Positions 1 through 9,713 are shown, counted from the first letter of the stretch. The stretch: 64,000 bases of DNA from Mesorhizobium sp. M4B.F.Ca.ET.203.01.1.1 (GCF_004791025.1 NZ_SRUO01000009.1:1-64000), one strand, 5' to 3'. Notes: generated by a model from the letters alone, not told the origin. Numbers and translations: made by a program.

Positions 1-989
1 AGGCCGCCAGGGATCGACACGGCGACGCCGACATCGGCGTGCTTGTGCTTGACCATGGCGCTGTCGGTCCACGAGGCATTGGCATCCGGCACCGCCATCA
101 GCGCCATCGCCATCGCCTTGATCACCATGTCGTTGACCGAGAGCTTGTAGGCGGGAACCTCGCCCTTCTCGGTCTTCTTCACCGGTGCCGCCGCATTGAG
201 CTGCGTGCGCAGCGCCAACAGCGCGTCGAGCTCGCAGTCGAGCGTCAGGTAGAAATGCGGGATGGTTGACTTGGCCTCGACCAGGCGGCGCGCGATGGTC
301 TTGCGCATATTGTCGTGCGGCACGAGTTCGTAGGAGCCGTCGGCAAACAGCTTCAGCACCTGGTCGTCCGACATCGCCTTCGGCGCTGCAGCCGGAGCTG
401 CCGCCGGAGCACCGGCAGGCGCCTTGGCAGCGGGCGCGGCCTTCGCGCCGCCGCCGGCAATCGCCGCCTCGACATCAGCCTTGACGACACGGCCATGCGG
501 CCCCGTTCCCGTGACATTAGCCACATCGACGCCGGCATCCTTGGCGATGCGGCGGGCAAGCGGCGAGGCGAAGGTGCGGTCGCCGCCAGCGTGGCCATTG
601 GCGGCCGGAGCAGGCTCTGCCTTCGCCGGCGCGGGCGCCGCCGCGGCTGCCGGCTTCGGCGCTTCCGCCTTTGGCGCTTCGGCTTTCGGAGCCTCGGCCT
701 TGGGCGCAGCATCGCCACCACCCTTTGCGGCAGCGCCGGCATCCTCGCCTTCGCCGGCCAGGATGGCTATCAGCGCGTTGACCTTGACGCCTTCGGTACC
801 AGCCGGAACTACCAGCTTGGCGACCGTGCCTTCATCGACGGCTTCGACCTCCATCGTCGCCTTGTCGGTCTCGATCTCGGCGATCACGTCGCCCGGCGAA
901 ACCTTGTCGCCCTCTTTCACGAGCCACTTGGAAAGATTGCCTTCTTCCATCGTGGGCGAGAGTGCCGGCATGGTGATGTTGATTGGCAT
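1..989 (-). CDS. pdhC: Pyruvate dehydrogenase E2 (dihydrolipoamide acetyltransferase), 3' end outside window
   Basis: This is the acetyl-transferring core of the pyruvate dehydrogenase complex: it moves the acetyl group from E1 to CoA through a swinging lipoyl arm. The N-terminal lipoyl domain (residues about 1-80) carries the lipoylated lysine in ETDKATM (K43). It is followed by an Ala/Pro/Lys linker with three KAEAP repeats, a peripheral subunit-binding domain (about 135-170, ASPLARRIAKDAG) and the start of the catalytic domain. The active-site end lies beyond the window edge. It is the last of three closely spaced genes (pdhA, pdhB, pdhC) transcribed together; the gap to pdhB is 18 bp and contains a GGGAGG ribosome-binding site. 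The ATG at 989 fits the family start MPINI. Confidence 0.96.
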   Translation of the reverse strand, partial: MPINITMPALSPTMEEGNLSKWLVKEGDKVSPGDVIAEIETDKATMEVEAVDEGTVAKLVVPAGTEGVKVNALIAILAGEGEDAGAAAKGGGDAAPKAEAPKAEAPKAEAPKPAAAAAPAPAKAEPAPAANGHAGGDRTFASPLARRIAKDAGVDVANVTGTGPHGRVVKADVEAAIAGGGAKAAPAAKAPAGAPAAAPAAAPKAMSDDQVLKLFADGSYELVPHDNMRKTIARRLVEAKSTIPHFYLTLDCELDALLALRTQLNAAAPVKKTEKGEVPAYKLSVNDMVIKAMAMALMAVPDANASWTDSAMVKHKHADVGVAVSIPGG

Positions 990-1007
990 GTTTCCCTCCC
1001 GCCCGGC

Positions 1008-2393
<1,386 letters not shown>

Positions 2394-2408
2394 GTCCTTG
2401 CCCTCCCT

Positions 2409-3449
2409 TTACAGTACGATGTCGGTCCAGAGCTCGGACGGATCCGGCTCGGCGTCGTTCTGGGCAAATTCGGCGGCGTCGGCGACGATGTCGCGGACCT
2501 CCTTGTCGATGGCCTTGAGCTCGTCCTCGCTGGCCCATTTCTTGTCGAGCAGCCGCGCCCTGACCTGCTCGATCGGGTCATGCTCGGAGCGCATCTTCTG
2601 CACTTCTTCCTTGGAGCGGTACTTCGCCGGATCGGACATCGAATGGCCGCGATAGCGGTAGGTCTGCATCTCCAGGATCAGCGGGCCGTTGCCGGCGCGG
2701 CACCATTCGGTGGCGAGATCGGCGGCGGACTTCACCGCGCGCACGTCCATGCCGTCGACCTGGATGCCGGGGATCTTGAAGGATGCGCCGCGATGCGAGA
2801 AATCGGTCTCGGCCGAGGAGCGCGACACCGAGGTGCCCATGGCGTAGCGGTTGTTCTCGATGATGAAGATCACCGGCAGCTTCCACAGCGAGGCCATGTT
2901 GAAGCTTTCGTAGACCTGGCCCTGGTTGGCGGCGCCGTCGCCGAAATAGGTCAGCGAGACGTTCTTGTTCTCGCGATAGCGGTTGGCGAAGGCGAGACCG
3001 GTGCCGAGCGACACCTGCGCGCCGACGATGCCGTGGCCACCATAGAAATGCTTCTCCTTGGAGAACATGTGCATGGAGCCGCCCTTGCCCTTGGACAGGC
3101 CGCCCCGGCGCCCGGTGAGCTCCGCCATGACGCCGCGAGGCGACAGGTCCATCGCCAGCATGTGGCCGTGGTCGCGATAGGCGGTGATCATCTGGTCGCC
3201 TTCGATCAGCGCCATCTTCATGCCAGTGACGACAGCCTCCTGGCCGATATAGAGGTGGCAGAAGCCGCCGATGAAGCCCATGCCGTAGAGCTGGCCGGCC
3301 TTTTCCTCGAAGCGGCGGATGAGCAGCATGTGCCGGTAGGCGGCAAGCTCATCGTCCTTGGTGAAGTCGGCAGGCTTCGGGGCGGAGAGCCCTTGTGATT
3401 TACCGTCGTTTTTGGATTTGGCAGGCGCTTTTCTGGCGGCGGTGGCCAT
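2409..3449 (-). CDS. pdhA: Pyruvate dehydrogenase E1 component, alpha subunit
   Basis: This 346-residue protein binds thiamine diphosphate and pairs with PdhB to decarboxylate pyruvate. The cofactor motif runs from GDG (residues 170-172) to NN (199-200), and the phosphorylation-loop region YRYRGHSMSDP is present. The first 30 residues are a basic Ala/Lys-rich leader seen in rhizobial PdhA. It is the first gene of the pdhA-pdhB-pdhC operon. The upstream gap of 196 bp to the FtsB-like gene should hold the promoter; I could not pick out a clear -35/-10 pair. A short hairpin (GCCATGC 3566-3572 with GCATGGC 3581-3587) lies in this gap. Confidence 0.97.
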   Translation of the reverse strand: MATAARKAPAKSKNDGKSQGLSAPKPADFTKDDELAAYRHMLLIRRFEEKAGQLYGMGFIGGFCHLYIGQEAVVTGMKMALIEGDQMITAYRDHGHMLAMDLSPRGVMAELTGRRGGLSKGKGGSMHMFSKEKHFYGGHGIVGAQVSLGTGLAFANRYRENKNVSLTYFGDGAANQGQVYESFNMASLWKLPVIFIIENNRYAMGTSVSRSSAETDFSHRGASFKIPGIQVDGMDVRAVKSAADLATEWCRAGNGPLILEMQTYRYRGHSMSDPAKYRSKEEVQKMRSEHDPIEQVRARLLDKKWASEDELKAIDKEVRDIVADAAEFAQNDAEPDPSELWTDIVL

Positions 3450-3645
3450 GCATCACTCCCTGTTGGCGTCTCTTCGCGGACATTTAGAGCAGGATGAAAT
3501 CCGCTCCGAGGGAGATCGTCTCTCCCCACCGATTTATACGAGGCTAACACGCATAAAAGCATTGCGCCATGCCGAAAAATGCATGGCTGGCATGCGTCTA
3601 AGCAATTAAAATCATTGAAAATAAAGACGATTAACTGGAATTCAG

Positions 3646-3969
3646 TTATTTCGCTGGAGCCGGCAGCATGATGGTGATTTCGTCGGCATGCGAGAGATTG
3701 AGCGCCTTGCGCGCCTGTTCGTCAAGCATGTCCTTTTCCAGCGTGCCCTCGTGCATCAGCTGGACACGCCGCTCGAGATCGACCCGGCGCGCCTTGACGG
3801 CATCGAGCTGCCCCTGCAGTTCGACTGCCCGGGCTTCGAGCTGATATTTGGAATAGATGCCGAATTCGCCGTGATAGGCATGGAAGCCGAAATAGGCCAG
3901 GAACAGCACGCAGAGCGAGGGGACGATCAGCCGGCCGGTGTTTCGCTGCTTGTGCTGACGTGTCCACAT
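3646..3969 (-). CDS. FtsB/DivIC family septum formation initiator
   Basis: This 107-residue bitopic protein is expected to work in the divisome, bridging FtsQ and FtsL. It has a basic cytoplasmic start, one membrane segment (about residues 14-30, LIVPSLCVLFLAYFGFHAY), a coiled coil (about 40-75, rich in Leu, Glu and Arg) and the conserved ending in which EQARKALNLSHADEI resembles the family signature. It lies between eno and pdhA on the same strand, the usual alphaproteobacterial order. A terminator separates it from eno, so it probably has its own promoter in 3970-4071. Confidence 0.88.
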   Translation of the reverse strand: MWTRQHKQRNTGRLIVPSLCVLFLAYFGFHAYHGEFGIYSKYQLEARAVELQGQLDAVKARRVDLERRVQLMHEGTLEKDMLDEQARKALNLSHADEITIMLPAPAK

Positions 3970-4071
3970 GATCCAGATCCTCGTGGCCGCGAACCCGAAC
4001 GGCCCAGGCTCTTTTTCGCTCCATTGTGCTTAATGGACGGTTACGGACGGGCGTACGCGAAGCCTCAAAAC

Positions 4072-4099
4072 GAAAAAGGGCGGGGAACGCCCCGCCCTT
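4072..4099 (-). terminator. Rho-independent terminator of eno
   Basis: An 8-bp GC stem (GGGCGGGG pairing with CCCCGCCC, 4078-4097) with a 4-base loop is followed on the minus strand by a T-run (A-run at 4073-4077 on the plus strand). It begins 27 bp after the eno stop codon and clearly serves that gene. Confidence 0.85.
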
Positions 4100-4125
4100 C
4101 CTCGATATCCCGATTGGTTGCCGGA

Positions 4126-5400
4126 TCAGCCCTTGACCACCGACTTGCCGGCGTAGCGGGCCTGCTTGCCGAGCTCTTCCTCGATGCGGATCAGCTGGTT
4201 GTACTTGGCCATGCGGTCGGAGCGCGACAGCGAGCCGGTCTTGATCTGTCCGCAATTGGTGGCGACGGCGAGATCGGCAATGGTCGAATCCTCGGTCTCG
4301 CCCGAACGGTGCGACATGACGGCGGTGTAGCCGGCCTTGTGCGCGGTCTCGACGGCGTCGAGCGTTTCGGTCAGCGAGCCGATCTGGTTGACCTTGACCA
4401 GGATCGAATTGGCGACGCCCATGCGGATGCCGTCGCGAAGCCTGGCCGTGTTGGTGACGAACAGATCGTCGCCGACCAGCTGTGTCTTCTTGCCGATGAG
4501 GTCGGTCAGGATCTTCCAGCCCTCCCAGTCGTCTTCGGCAAGGCCGTCCTCGATGGTGATGATCGGATAGTCGGATGCGAGCTTGGCGAGGTACTTGGCC
4601 TGCGCCTTCGGATCGCGAGTCTTCTTCTCACCCTCATAGACGTAGTTGCCGTCCTTGAAGAACTCGGTCGCGGCGCAGTCGAGGCCGAGAGCGACGTCCT
4701 CGCCCGGCTTGAAGCCGGCCTTCTCGATCGATTCCATGATGAAATCGAGCGCCGACGGCGCGCTCTTCAGGTTGGGAGCGAAGCCGCCCTCGTCACCGAC
4801 ATTGGTGTTGTGGCCGGCGTCCTTGAGCTTTTTGCGCAGCGTGTGGAAGATTTCCGAGCCCCAGCGCACGCCGTCGCGCAGCGTCGGCGCGCCGATCGGC
4901 AGGATCATGAATTCCTGGAAGTCGATCGGATTGTCGGCATGCGCGCCGCCATTGATGATGTTCATCATCGGCACCGGCAGCACATGCGCCTTGGCGCCAC
5001 CGACATAGCGGTAGAGCGGCAGGCCGGCCGCTTCAGCCGCCGCCTTGGCGACCGCCAGCGACACGCCGAGGATGGCGTTGGCGCCGAGCCGGCTCTTGTT
5101 CGGCGTGCCGTCGAGCTCGATCATCGTCTGGTCGATATGGATCTGGTTCTCGGCCTCCATGCCGCCGATCGCCTCGAACAGCTCGCCGTTGACGGCCTCG
5201 ACCGCCCGCAGCACGCCCTTGCCGAGATAGCGCGGGCCACCATCGCGCAGCTCGACCGCCTCATGCGCGCCGGTCGAGGCGCCTGACGGCACGGCGGCGC
5301 GGCCCATCGAGCCGTCTTCCAGCACCACGTCGACCTCGACGGTCGGATTTCCACGGCTGTCCAGGATTTCACGCCCGATTATGTCGACGATGGCGGTCAT
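4126..5400 (-). CDS. eno: Enolase (phosphopyruvate hydratase)
   Basis: Enolase interconverts 2-phosphoglycerate and phosphoenolpyruvate in glycolysis. The 424-residue product matches family length, beginning MTAIVDIIGREILDSRGNP and containing the active-site stretches SGASTG, the Mg-binding TIEDGLAEDDW, and LVKVNQIGSLTE. The longer reading frame starting at 5481 has a non-conserved leader, so the ATG at 5400 is chosen. It has its own terminator (4072-4099). The order eno, ftsB-like, pdhA is conserved in alphaproteobacteria. Confidence 0.98.
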   Translation of the reverse strand: MTAIVDIIGREILDSRGNPTVEVDVVLEDGSMGRAAVPSGASTGAHEAVELRDGGPRYLGKGVLRAVEAVNGELFEAIGGMEAENQIHIDQTMIELDGTPNKSRLGANAILGVSLAVAKAAAEAAGLPLYRYVGGAKAHVLPVPMMNIINGGAHADNPIDFQEFMILPIGAPTLRDGVRWGSEIFHTLRKKLKDAGHNTNVGDEGGFAPNLKSAPSALDFIMESIEKAGFKPGEDVALGLDCAATEFFKDGNYVYEGEKKTRDPKAQAKYLAKLASDYPIITIEDGLAEDDWEGWKILTDLIGKKTQLVGDDLFVTNTARLRDGIRMGVANSILVKVNQIGSLTETLDAVETAHKAGYTAVMSHRSGETEDSTIADLAVATNCGQIKTGSLSRSDRMAKYNQLIRIEEELGKQARYAGKSVVKG

Positions 5401-5599
5401 TGCAATGTCCCCGATTGATCGATTGAAGCGTCGCGCCCCTCTTAGCCAAAGTGCCGCAAAAGGCAATCGGGGCGCCCGCAAATATTGCCCGCCCGCCGAT
5501 TCACGAAGCGCAAATTTCTGTCATCATAAGTCATGCGCGGCGCGCAACGTTCTGGTCTATGATTCTGCTTGCGCGGGGCGAAACAGGAGGAGTTTCGCC

Positions 5600-5722
5600 A
5601 TGTCCCAGTTGAGCGGTATCGTGAGTTTGTTCCTGATCGCGGCTGCGTTCCTGACGTCGTGCGACAACCAGCAGCCCCAGCAGGGCGCCGCGCAACTGTC
5701 GACACTTCAAGCAGCGCAGTAG
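5600..5722 (+). CDS. Small (40-residue) predicted lipoprotein
   Basis: I do not recognise a named family. The protein has a short N-terminus, a hydrophobic stretch (GIVSLFLIAAAFL) and a lipobox LTSC with Cys at residue 20, leaving a mature Gln/Ala-rich tail of about 20 residues (DNQQPQQ). The ATG at 5600 is preceded by CAGGAGGA at ideal spacing, and a strong terminator follows the stop by 14 bp, so this is a complete monocistronic unit. It resembles entericidin-sized lipoproteins in length only. It is divergent from eno; the 199 bp between them holds nothing else I can name. Confidence 0.7.
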   Translation: MSQLSGIVSLFLIAAAFLTSCDNQQPQQGAAQLSTLQAAQ

Positions 5723-5736
5723 GATCTTGCAGAAGA

Positions 5737-5766
5737 AAGGCCCTCGCATGTGCGGGGGCCTTTTTT
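5737..5766 (+). terminator. Terminator of the small lipoprotein gene
   Basis: A GC-rich hairpin (AGGCCCTCGCA pairing with TGCGGGGGCCT, one wobble) is followed by six Ts. It lies 14 bp after the lipoprotein stop codon. Confidence 0.85.
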
Positions 5767-5793
5767 GATTCCGCTCCGGGCTGGCCGAACGCT

Positions 5794-6159
5794 TCAGTGC
5801 CAGTAGGGCTCGACCCGGTAGTAGCTGTACGACTCGTCGCGTGCCGCCTGGCCGTCGGCGCCCGCCAATTCGTTGATCGAATAGGCCGGCGCGGCCTGCA
5901 ACTGCTCTTTGGAGAACGGCACGACATAGCCGCCCCTGTCCTCGTCATAGTCGAGGCTCGCCCACGGGATGGCGTGGTACTTCTCGCCAACGCCGAGGAA
6001 TCCGCCAAAACCGATCACCGCGAACATGATGCCGTTCGAGGTCTTGTCGAGCATGATGTCTTCGACGCTGCCGATGCTCTTGCCTTCGGTGTTGTAGACC
6101 GATGTGCCGATGACGCGCGAGGCGGCAATGGCTTCGGTGTGCCCGGTCAGGGTGCTCAT
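5794..6159 (-). CDS. PRC-barrel domain protein, probable general-stress protein
   Basis: This 121-residue soluble protein has a PRC-barrel domain over about residues 10-85 (ASRVIGTSVYNTEGKSIG, VEDIMLD, AVIGFGGFLG, HAIPW). Proteins of this type are common in rhizobial stress regulons; the biochemical role is unknown. The C-terminus is Tyr/Ala-rich and ends YYRVEPYWH. An RpoE2/EcfG-type promoter lies 36 to 60 bp upstream of the start (6195-6219). The ribosome-binding site GAGAGGAG precedes the ATG. Confidence 0.85.
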   Translation of the reverse strand: MSTLTGHTEAIAASRVIGTSVYNTEGKSIGSVEDIMLDKTSNGIMFAVIGFGGFLGVGEKYHAIPWASLDYDEDRGGYVVPFSKEQLQAAPAYSINELAGADGQAARDESYSYYRVEPYWH

Positions 6160-6194
6160 GGTGGAACTCCTCTCGATTGAATGCCTGCATGGAC

Positions 6195-6219
6195 AATGAG
6201 AGGGGCGGACGAAGGTTCC
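6195..6219 (-). promoter_or_regulatory. Probable EcfG (RpoE2)-type general stress promoter
   Basis: On the minus strand the sequence reads GGAAC, then 18 bases, then TT. This matches the published rhizobial RpoE2 pattern GGAAC-N18/19-TT. It is followed by a short leader and the PRC-barrel gene, whose family is typically under this sigma factor. The match is by eye; no transcript data are available. Confidence 0.55.
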
Positions 6220-6234
6220 CGACTTTGTTTTTAG

Positions 6235-6279
6235 GCAATTCCGGACGGAAAACCGCTACGCACTTTTCCTGAAATTGCT
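6235..6279. repeat. Short palindromic intergenic repeat, copy A
   Basis: This 45-bp imperfect palindrome has arms GCAATT and AATTGC with inner arms GGAAAA and TTTTCC around a CCGCTACGCAC centre. It is 37/45 identical to 46790-46834. It abuts the dodecin stop codon, so in that transcript it would fold as a 3' hairpin and may help terminate or stabilise it. Confidence 0.75.
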
Positions 6280-6485
6280 TAGTTGTCGGTGAGGATGAAG
6301 GTGACCTTCATGTTGACGCGGTAAGCGGCGATCTTGCCGCTCTCGACGACGATCTTCTGGTCCTGGATCCAGGCGCCCTCGACGTTCTTCAGGGTCTTTG
6401 CGGCGCGCGCGATGCCCTTTTCGATGGCATCCTGAAAGCTCTTCTTGGACGATGACGTGATCTCTGTGACGCGGGCGACGGACAT
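6279..6485 (-). CDS. Dodecin family flavin-binding protein
   Basis: Dodecins are small proteins that assemble into hollow dodecamers and store or buffer flavins. The 68-residue product matches the family: VARVTEITSSSKKSFQDAIEKGI, then an NVEGAWIQDQKIVVE strand and a YRVNMKVTFIL ending. The conserved Trp (WIQ) that stacks on the flavin is present. A strong GGAGGA ribosome-binding site precedes the ATG at 6485. It lies between kdsA and the PRC-barrel gene on the same strand. Confidence 0.93.
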   Translation of the reverse strand: MSVARVTEITSSSKKSFQDAIEKGIARAAKTLKNVEGAWIQDQKIVVESGKIAAYRVNMKVTFILTDN

Positions 6486-6571
6486 GGCTTCCTCCTGCCA
6501 GGGCGCTCAGTTGCGGCAGGAGCCTACAGCCGGCGGTTGCCTGCGACAAGCCGATGGGACGCCGAGTCGGG

Positions 6572-7417
6572 TCAGCGTCCCTTGGCGATGCGATCGAATG
6601 CCATCAGCCGTTCCAGCAAGGCTGGCATGTCCTTCAAGGGCACCATGTTCGGGCCATCGGAAGAGGTCGAGTTGTCCGGATCCTGATGCGTCTCGATGAA
6701 CACGCCGGCGACGCCGACCGCGACCGCGGCGCGCGCCAGCGTCGCGACAAAGCGACGTTCGCCGCCCGAAGAACCACCCTGCCCGCCAGGCTGCTGGACC
6801 GAATGCGTGGCATCGAAAATCACCGGCGCCCCGATCTCGGCCATGATCGGCAGCGCCCGCATGTCGGACACCAGCGTGTTGTAGCCGAAGGAGGCGCCAC
6901 GCTCGGTGGTCAGCACATTGGCGTTGCCGGAACCGGTGATCTTGGCGACCACGTTCTTCATGTCCCAGGGGGCGAGGAACTGGCCTTTCTTCACGTTGAT
7001 CACCTTGCCCGTCCTGGCCGCCGCGACCAGCATGTCGGTCTGGCGTGAAAGGAAGGCGGGGATCTGCAGGACATCGACATGCGGCGCGACGATCGCGCAC
7101 TGCTCCTCGGTGTGGACGTCCGTCAGCACCGGAAGGGAAAACGTCTTCCGCAGATCGTCGAAGACCGGCAGCGCCGCTTCCAGCCCGGCGCCTCGCGTGG
7201 CCGACAGCGAGGTGCGGTTGGCCTTGTCGTAGCTGGTCTTGTAGACGAGCCCGATGCCGAGCCTGTCGGTGAGCTCCTTCAGCGCGCCGGCCATGTCGAA
7301 GGCGTGCTGGCGCGATTCCAGCTGGCAGGGGCCGGCGATCAGCGACAGCGGCGCGGCGTTCGAGAAGACGACGTTGCCGACGGTCACGGACGGATTGGGC
7401 GCCAGGGGTTTGTTCAT
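6572..7417 (-). CDS. kdsA: 3-deoxy-8-phosphooctulonate synthase (KDO-8-P synthase)
   Basis: KdsA condenses phosphoenolpyruvate with arabinose 5-phosphate to make KDO-8-phosphate for the lipopolysaccharide inner core. The 281-residue product matches family length and shows LIAGPCQLES, YKTSYDKANR, TDVHT, KKGQFLAPWDM, FDATHSVQQPGG and ETHQDPDNSTSDGPN-type signatures. Its ATG overlaps the stop of the upstream glyoxalase-like gene as ATGA, so the two are probably translationally coupled. Confidence 0.98.
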   Translation of the reverse strand: MNKPLAPNPSVTVGNVVFSNAAPLSLIAGPCQLESRQHAFDMAGALKELTDRLGIGLVYKTSYDKANRTSLSATRGAGLEAALPVFDDLRKTFSLPVLTDVHTEEQCAIVAPHVDVLQIPAFLSRQTDMLVAAARTGKVINVKKGQFLAPWDMKNVVAKITGSGNANVLTTERGASFGYNTLVSDMRALPIMAEIGAPVIFDATHSVQQPGGQGGSSGGERRFVATLARAAVAVGVAGVFIETHQDPDNSTSSDGPNMVPLKDMPALLERLMAFDRIAKGR

Positions 7418-8292
7418 TTTGTCTCCCGGAAGATGAAGGCGGCGCCCTGCCCGGGCGCCGGCCTGACGACAATATCATTGCCGCTCATGTGATGTGCGAT
7501 GGCGTTGGCCGCAAGCAGGCGCGCTGCGATGGCGGCGCTGCGGACCGAGAAAACGATGGCGGCAAAGCGCAGATGCGGCGACGCTCCGGTCGGAAGGTTG
7601 CAGCGCGAGGCGAAGGCCGCCGGCTCCAGGACGGTCAGGGTTGCGTTCGGCAATTCGATCGCATCACCTTGCGCAGCTTGCTTGGTGGCAGCCGTCGAGA
7701 GCAGCCCGACCTGGCCAGAAGGCCTGTCGCTGACAGCGACGACTTCGATGATGCCTGTCACGCCGTTGGCATGGGCCTGCAATGCGGTACGGTCGATCTT
7801 CGGTCCATTGATGCGCTCACACGCGAAAAGGAAAGCCTCATCGGCATCCTTGCTGGCGCAGAAGGCCAGCTTGAAGGACGCCAGGTCGCTCTTGCCGCTC
7901 GTATCGGTGAAAGTGCGCGAAAAACTCAGCATCTCCCCCGCCGACATCCCGGCCCCGACGTAACGAACGTGGTCGGCATCGGCATCGCCGGTTCCGAGCA
8001 CGACAGCGGAAAAGCCCTCGTCGCCGAGGTTCTGCCGGTAGAGACGATCGCGCGCGACGAACACGTTGCCTTCGCCTATCGCCAGGTCCGCGTCCTGGTC
8101 GTTGCCAACCGCCAGCGGCTCCAGATAGGTGCCATCGGCGAAAAAGACACAGCAGTTTTCGGTGCCGAACGGGTGGATGCCGGTCGGCGCGACGACGAAG
8201 CCGAGTGAAACCAGCCGCGCCCGCGCGGCATCGAGGCGCGCTGTCGGCAGCACCAGATGGTCGAGCGGATGAGCCTGCGTCGCTTTGGTCAT
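7414..8292 (-). CDS. VOC superfamily (glyoxalase-like domain) protein
   Basis: This 292-residue protein belongs to the glyoxalase-like (VOC) group: LDHLVLPTARLDAARARLVSLGFVVAPTGIHP at the N-terminus is the first half-domain, ending in the paired TYLEP strand, with a second, more divergent copy after about residue 140. Its substrate is unknown. It is commonly found coupled to kdsA in rhizobia, and here the stop overlaps the kdsA start by 4 bp. No signal peptide is seen. Confidence 0.85.
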   Translation of the reverse strand: MTKATQAHPLDHLVLPTARLDAARARLVSLGFVVAPTGIHPFGTENCCVFFADGTYLEPLAVGNDQDADLAIGEGNVFVARDRLYRQNLGDEGFSAVVLGTGDADADHVRYVGAGMSAGEMLSFSRTFTDTSGKSDLASFKLAFCASKDADEAFLFACERINGPKIDRTALQAHANGVTGIIEVVAVSDRPSGQVGLLSTAATKQAAQGDAIELPNATLTVLEPAAFASRCNLPTGASPHLRFAAIVFSVRSAAIAARLLAANAIAHHMSGNDIVVRPAPGQGAAFIFRETK

Positions 8293-8747
8293 GCCGGCGC
8301 GGTGTGCATCATTCCGGAAGTCGGTTCAAGGGGGCTCGGCCAACCGCCCGGCGGGCTTTGGCGGTCTCGATCTCGGCGGCGTGTCCTTGTCGTCGAACGA
8401 AGCCACCCTAACTTACAACCATGGGAAGAACTGTGTTCATCGCAATGACGATTGCGGCGATTGCAATTGTCGCCGCGCTGGTGCTGGTCGCGCCCAAGCG
8501 AGGCGGCGTCGACCCGGCCGAGACTTCGGCCGTTCAAACAGAGTAAGGCCGCCTGGCGCGCCTGCGTTTCTTGCGAATACAGCGGTATTGCTGATATACG
8601 AATTTCGCTTCAGTTTGATGTCTGGCAACGTTTCGTCACCGACCGTATGGGCTAACGGCTGATCGCGCATCGCAACATGGTCGACTTTCGCTGGGCGGCA
8701 AAGGCCGGCTTCTGCCGCACTCGACCCCTTACGCACGAGTTCCGCCG
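8293..8747. other. Intergenic region, 455 bp
   Basis: This divergent gap lies between the VOC gene and the glycosyltransferase gene. It contains one plausible microprotein frame (8421-8546). I see no RNA gene and no convincing terminator. The remaining 200 bp (8547-8747) hold nothing I can name. Confidence 0.5.
8421..8546 (+). CDS. Possible single-pass membrane microprotein (41 residues)
   Basis: This short frame starts at ATG 8421 and encodes a basic start (MGRT), a strongly hydrophobic Ala/Ile/Val segment (about residues 5-24), then PKRGG and an acidic polar tail ending QTE. A typical membrane anchor followed by a positive stop-transfer patch is what makes it credible. The ribosome-binding site is weak, and I know no family for it. 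It could equally be a chance frame. Confidence 0.4.
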   Translation: MGRTVFIAMTIAAIAIVAALVLVAPKRGGVDPAETSAVQTE

Positions 8748-9713
8748 GTGACAGTCTCGCCGAATACCTTTCCAGTCGCGCAGGGAGCAGGCGTCACCCC
8801 CCGGCTCGCCGTCGTTATCCCGGCCAGGAACCGCCGCGGCAGCCTGCCCCGCACGCTGGCATCGGTCCTGTCCGATCCGCGGCCCGATATCGAACTGGTG
8901 GTCGTCGACGACGGCTCCGAGGACGATACCGAAGCCTATCTTGCTTCGCTCGCCGATCCGCGCCTGGCCTGGCGCCGTTTGCCGGTGCCCTCCGGCGCCA
9001 ACCGGGCGCGCAACGAAGGCGCGGCGCTGACCAGCGCGCCGCTTATTGCGTTTCTCGATTCCGACGATGCCTTCTGTCCCGGGCGCATCGAACGGCTGAT
9101 CGCCTTCTTCGATGCCAATCCGGATGTCGCCTGCACGATCGACGGTTTCAAGGACGTTGCCGACAGGCGCCAGCGCCTGCATCGATTGCCCGACCCGACG
9201 CCTGACGCGGAGCGACTGCGTCGGCTCCTGCTTTGCCACTGCGTGCCGCTGACCAATTCGACCGTAACAGTGCGCCGTTCCGCCTTCGCGTCGATCGGCG
9301 GCTACGATGACGGTTTGTACCGCCATCAGGACCGTGAGTTCCTGGTCAGGCTGGGACGGCAGCACCGCATCGCCTTCGGCAAGGCCGTCGACGTCCTCAA
9401 ATACCGCGAAGCCAATTCGATGTCGCGCAGCCATGCCGGCTACATCGCCGGGCTGAGCGATTTCGTCGCCCGCTGCGAGGACTATCAGACGCCGGATTAC
9501 GCCACGATCCTCAGCTACCTGACGCTGCGCGGCGTCCTGAAGGCTCTGGCGCAAGGCAGCTTCGGCGTGGCGCTGGCGGAAATCATGGCGTGGCGCGGGG
9601 CGAGCAACCTGCCCGGCGGCTTTCGCGTGGTGACTGGCTATTTCGCCGGGCGGCGGCAAAGGCGCCAGCTCGAACAGTCGCTCGCTCAGGCGGCCACGAC
9701 GTCGGCCGAATAA
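8748..9713 (+). CDS. Glycosyltransferase family 2 protein
   Basis: This 321-residue protein has a GT-A fold transferase domain: PRLAVVIPARNRRGSLPRTLAS, ELVVVDDGSEDDTE, NRARNEGA, and the metal-binding FLDSDDAF (DxD-type). The second half carries GGYDDGLYRHQDREFLVRLG, typical of acceptor-side family 2 sequences. It should transfer a sugar from a nucleotide donor to an unknown acceptor, probably an envelope polysaccharide. The start is GTG at 8748. It converges on the Dabb gene and overlaps it by 28 bp. Confidence 0.88.
   Translation: MTVSPNTFPVAQGAGVTPRLAVVIPARNRRGSLPRTLASVLSDPRPDIELVVVDDGSEDDTEAYLASLADPRLAWRRLPVPSGANRARNEGAALTSAPLIAFLDSDDAFCPGRIERLIAFFDANPDVACTIDGFKDVADRRQRLHRLPDPTPDAERLRRLLLCHCVPLTNSTVTVRRSAFASIGGYDDGLYRHQDREFLVRLGRQHRIAFGKAVDVLKYREANSMSRSHAGYIAGLSDFVARCEDYQTPDYATILSYLTLRGVLKALAQGSFGVALAEIMAWRGASNLPGGFRVVTGYFAGRRQRRQLEQSLAQAATTSAE

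Noticed and set aside
8452..8655. A 67-codon plus-strand frame before the glycosyltransferase
   Set aside because: Overlaps the better 41-residue candidate in another frame and has Arg/Ser/Trp-rich random composition.
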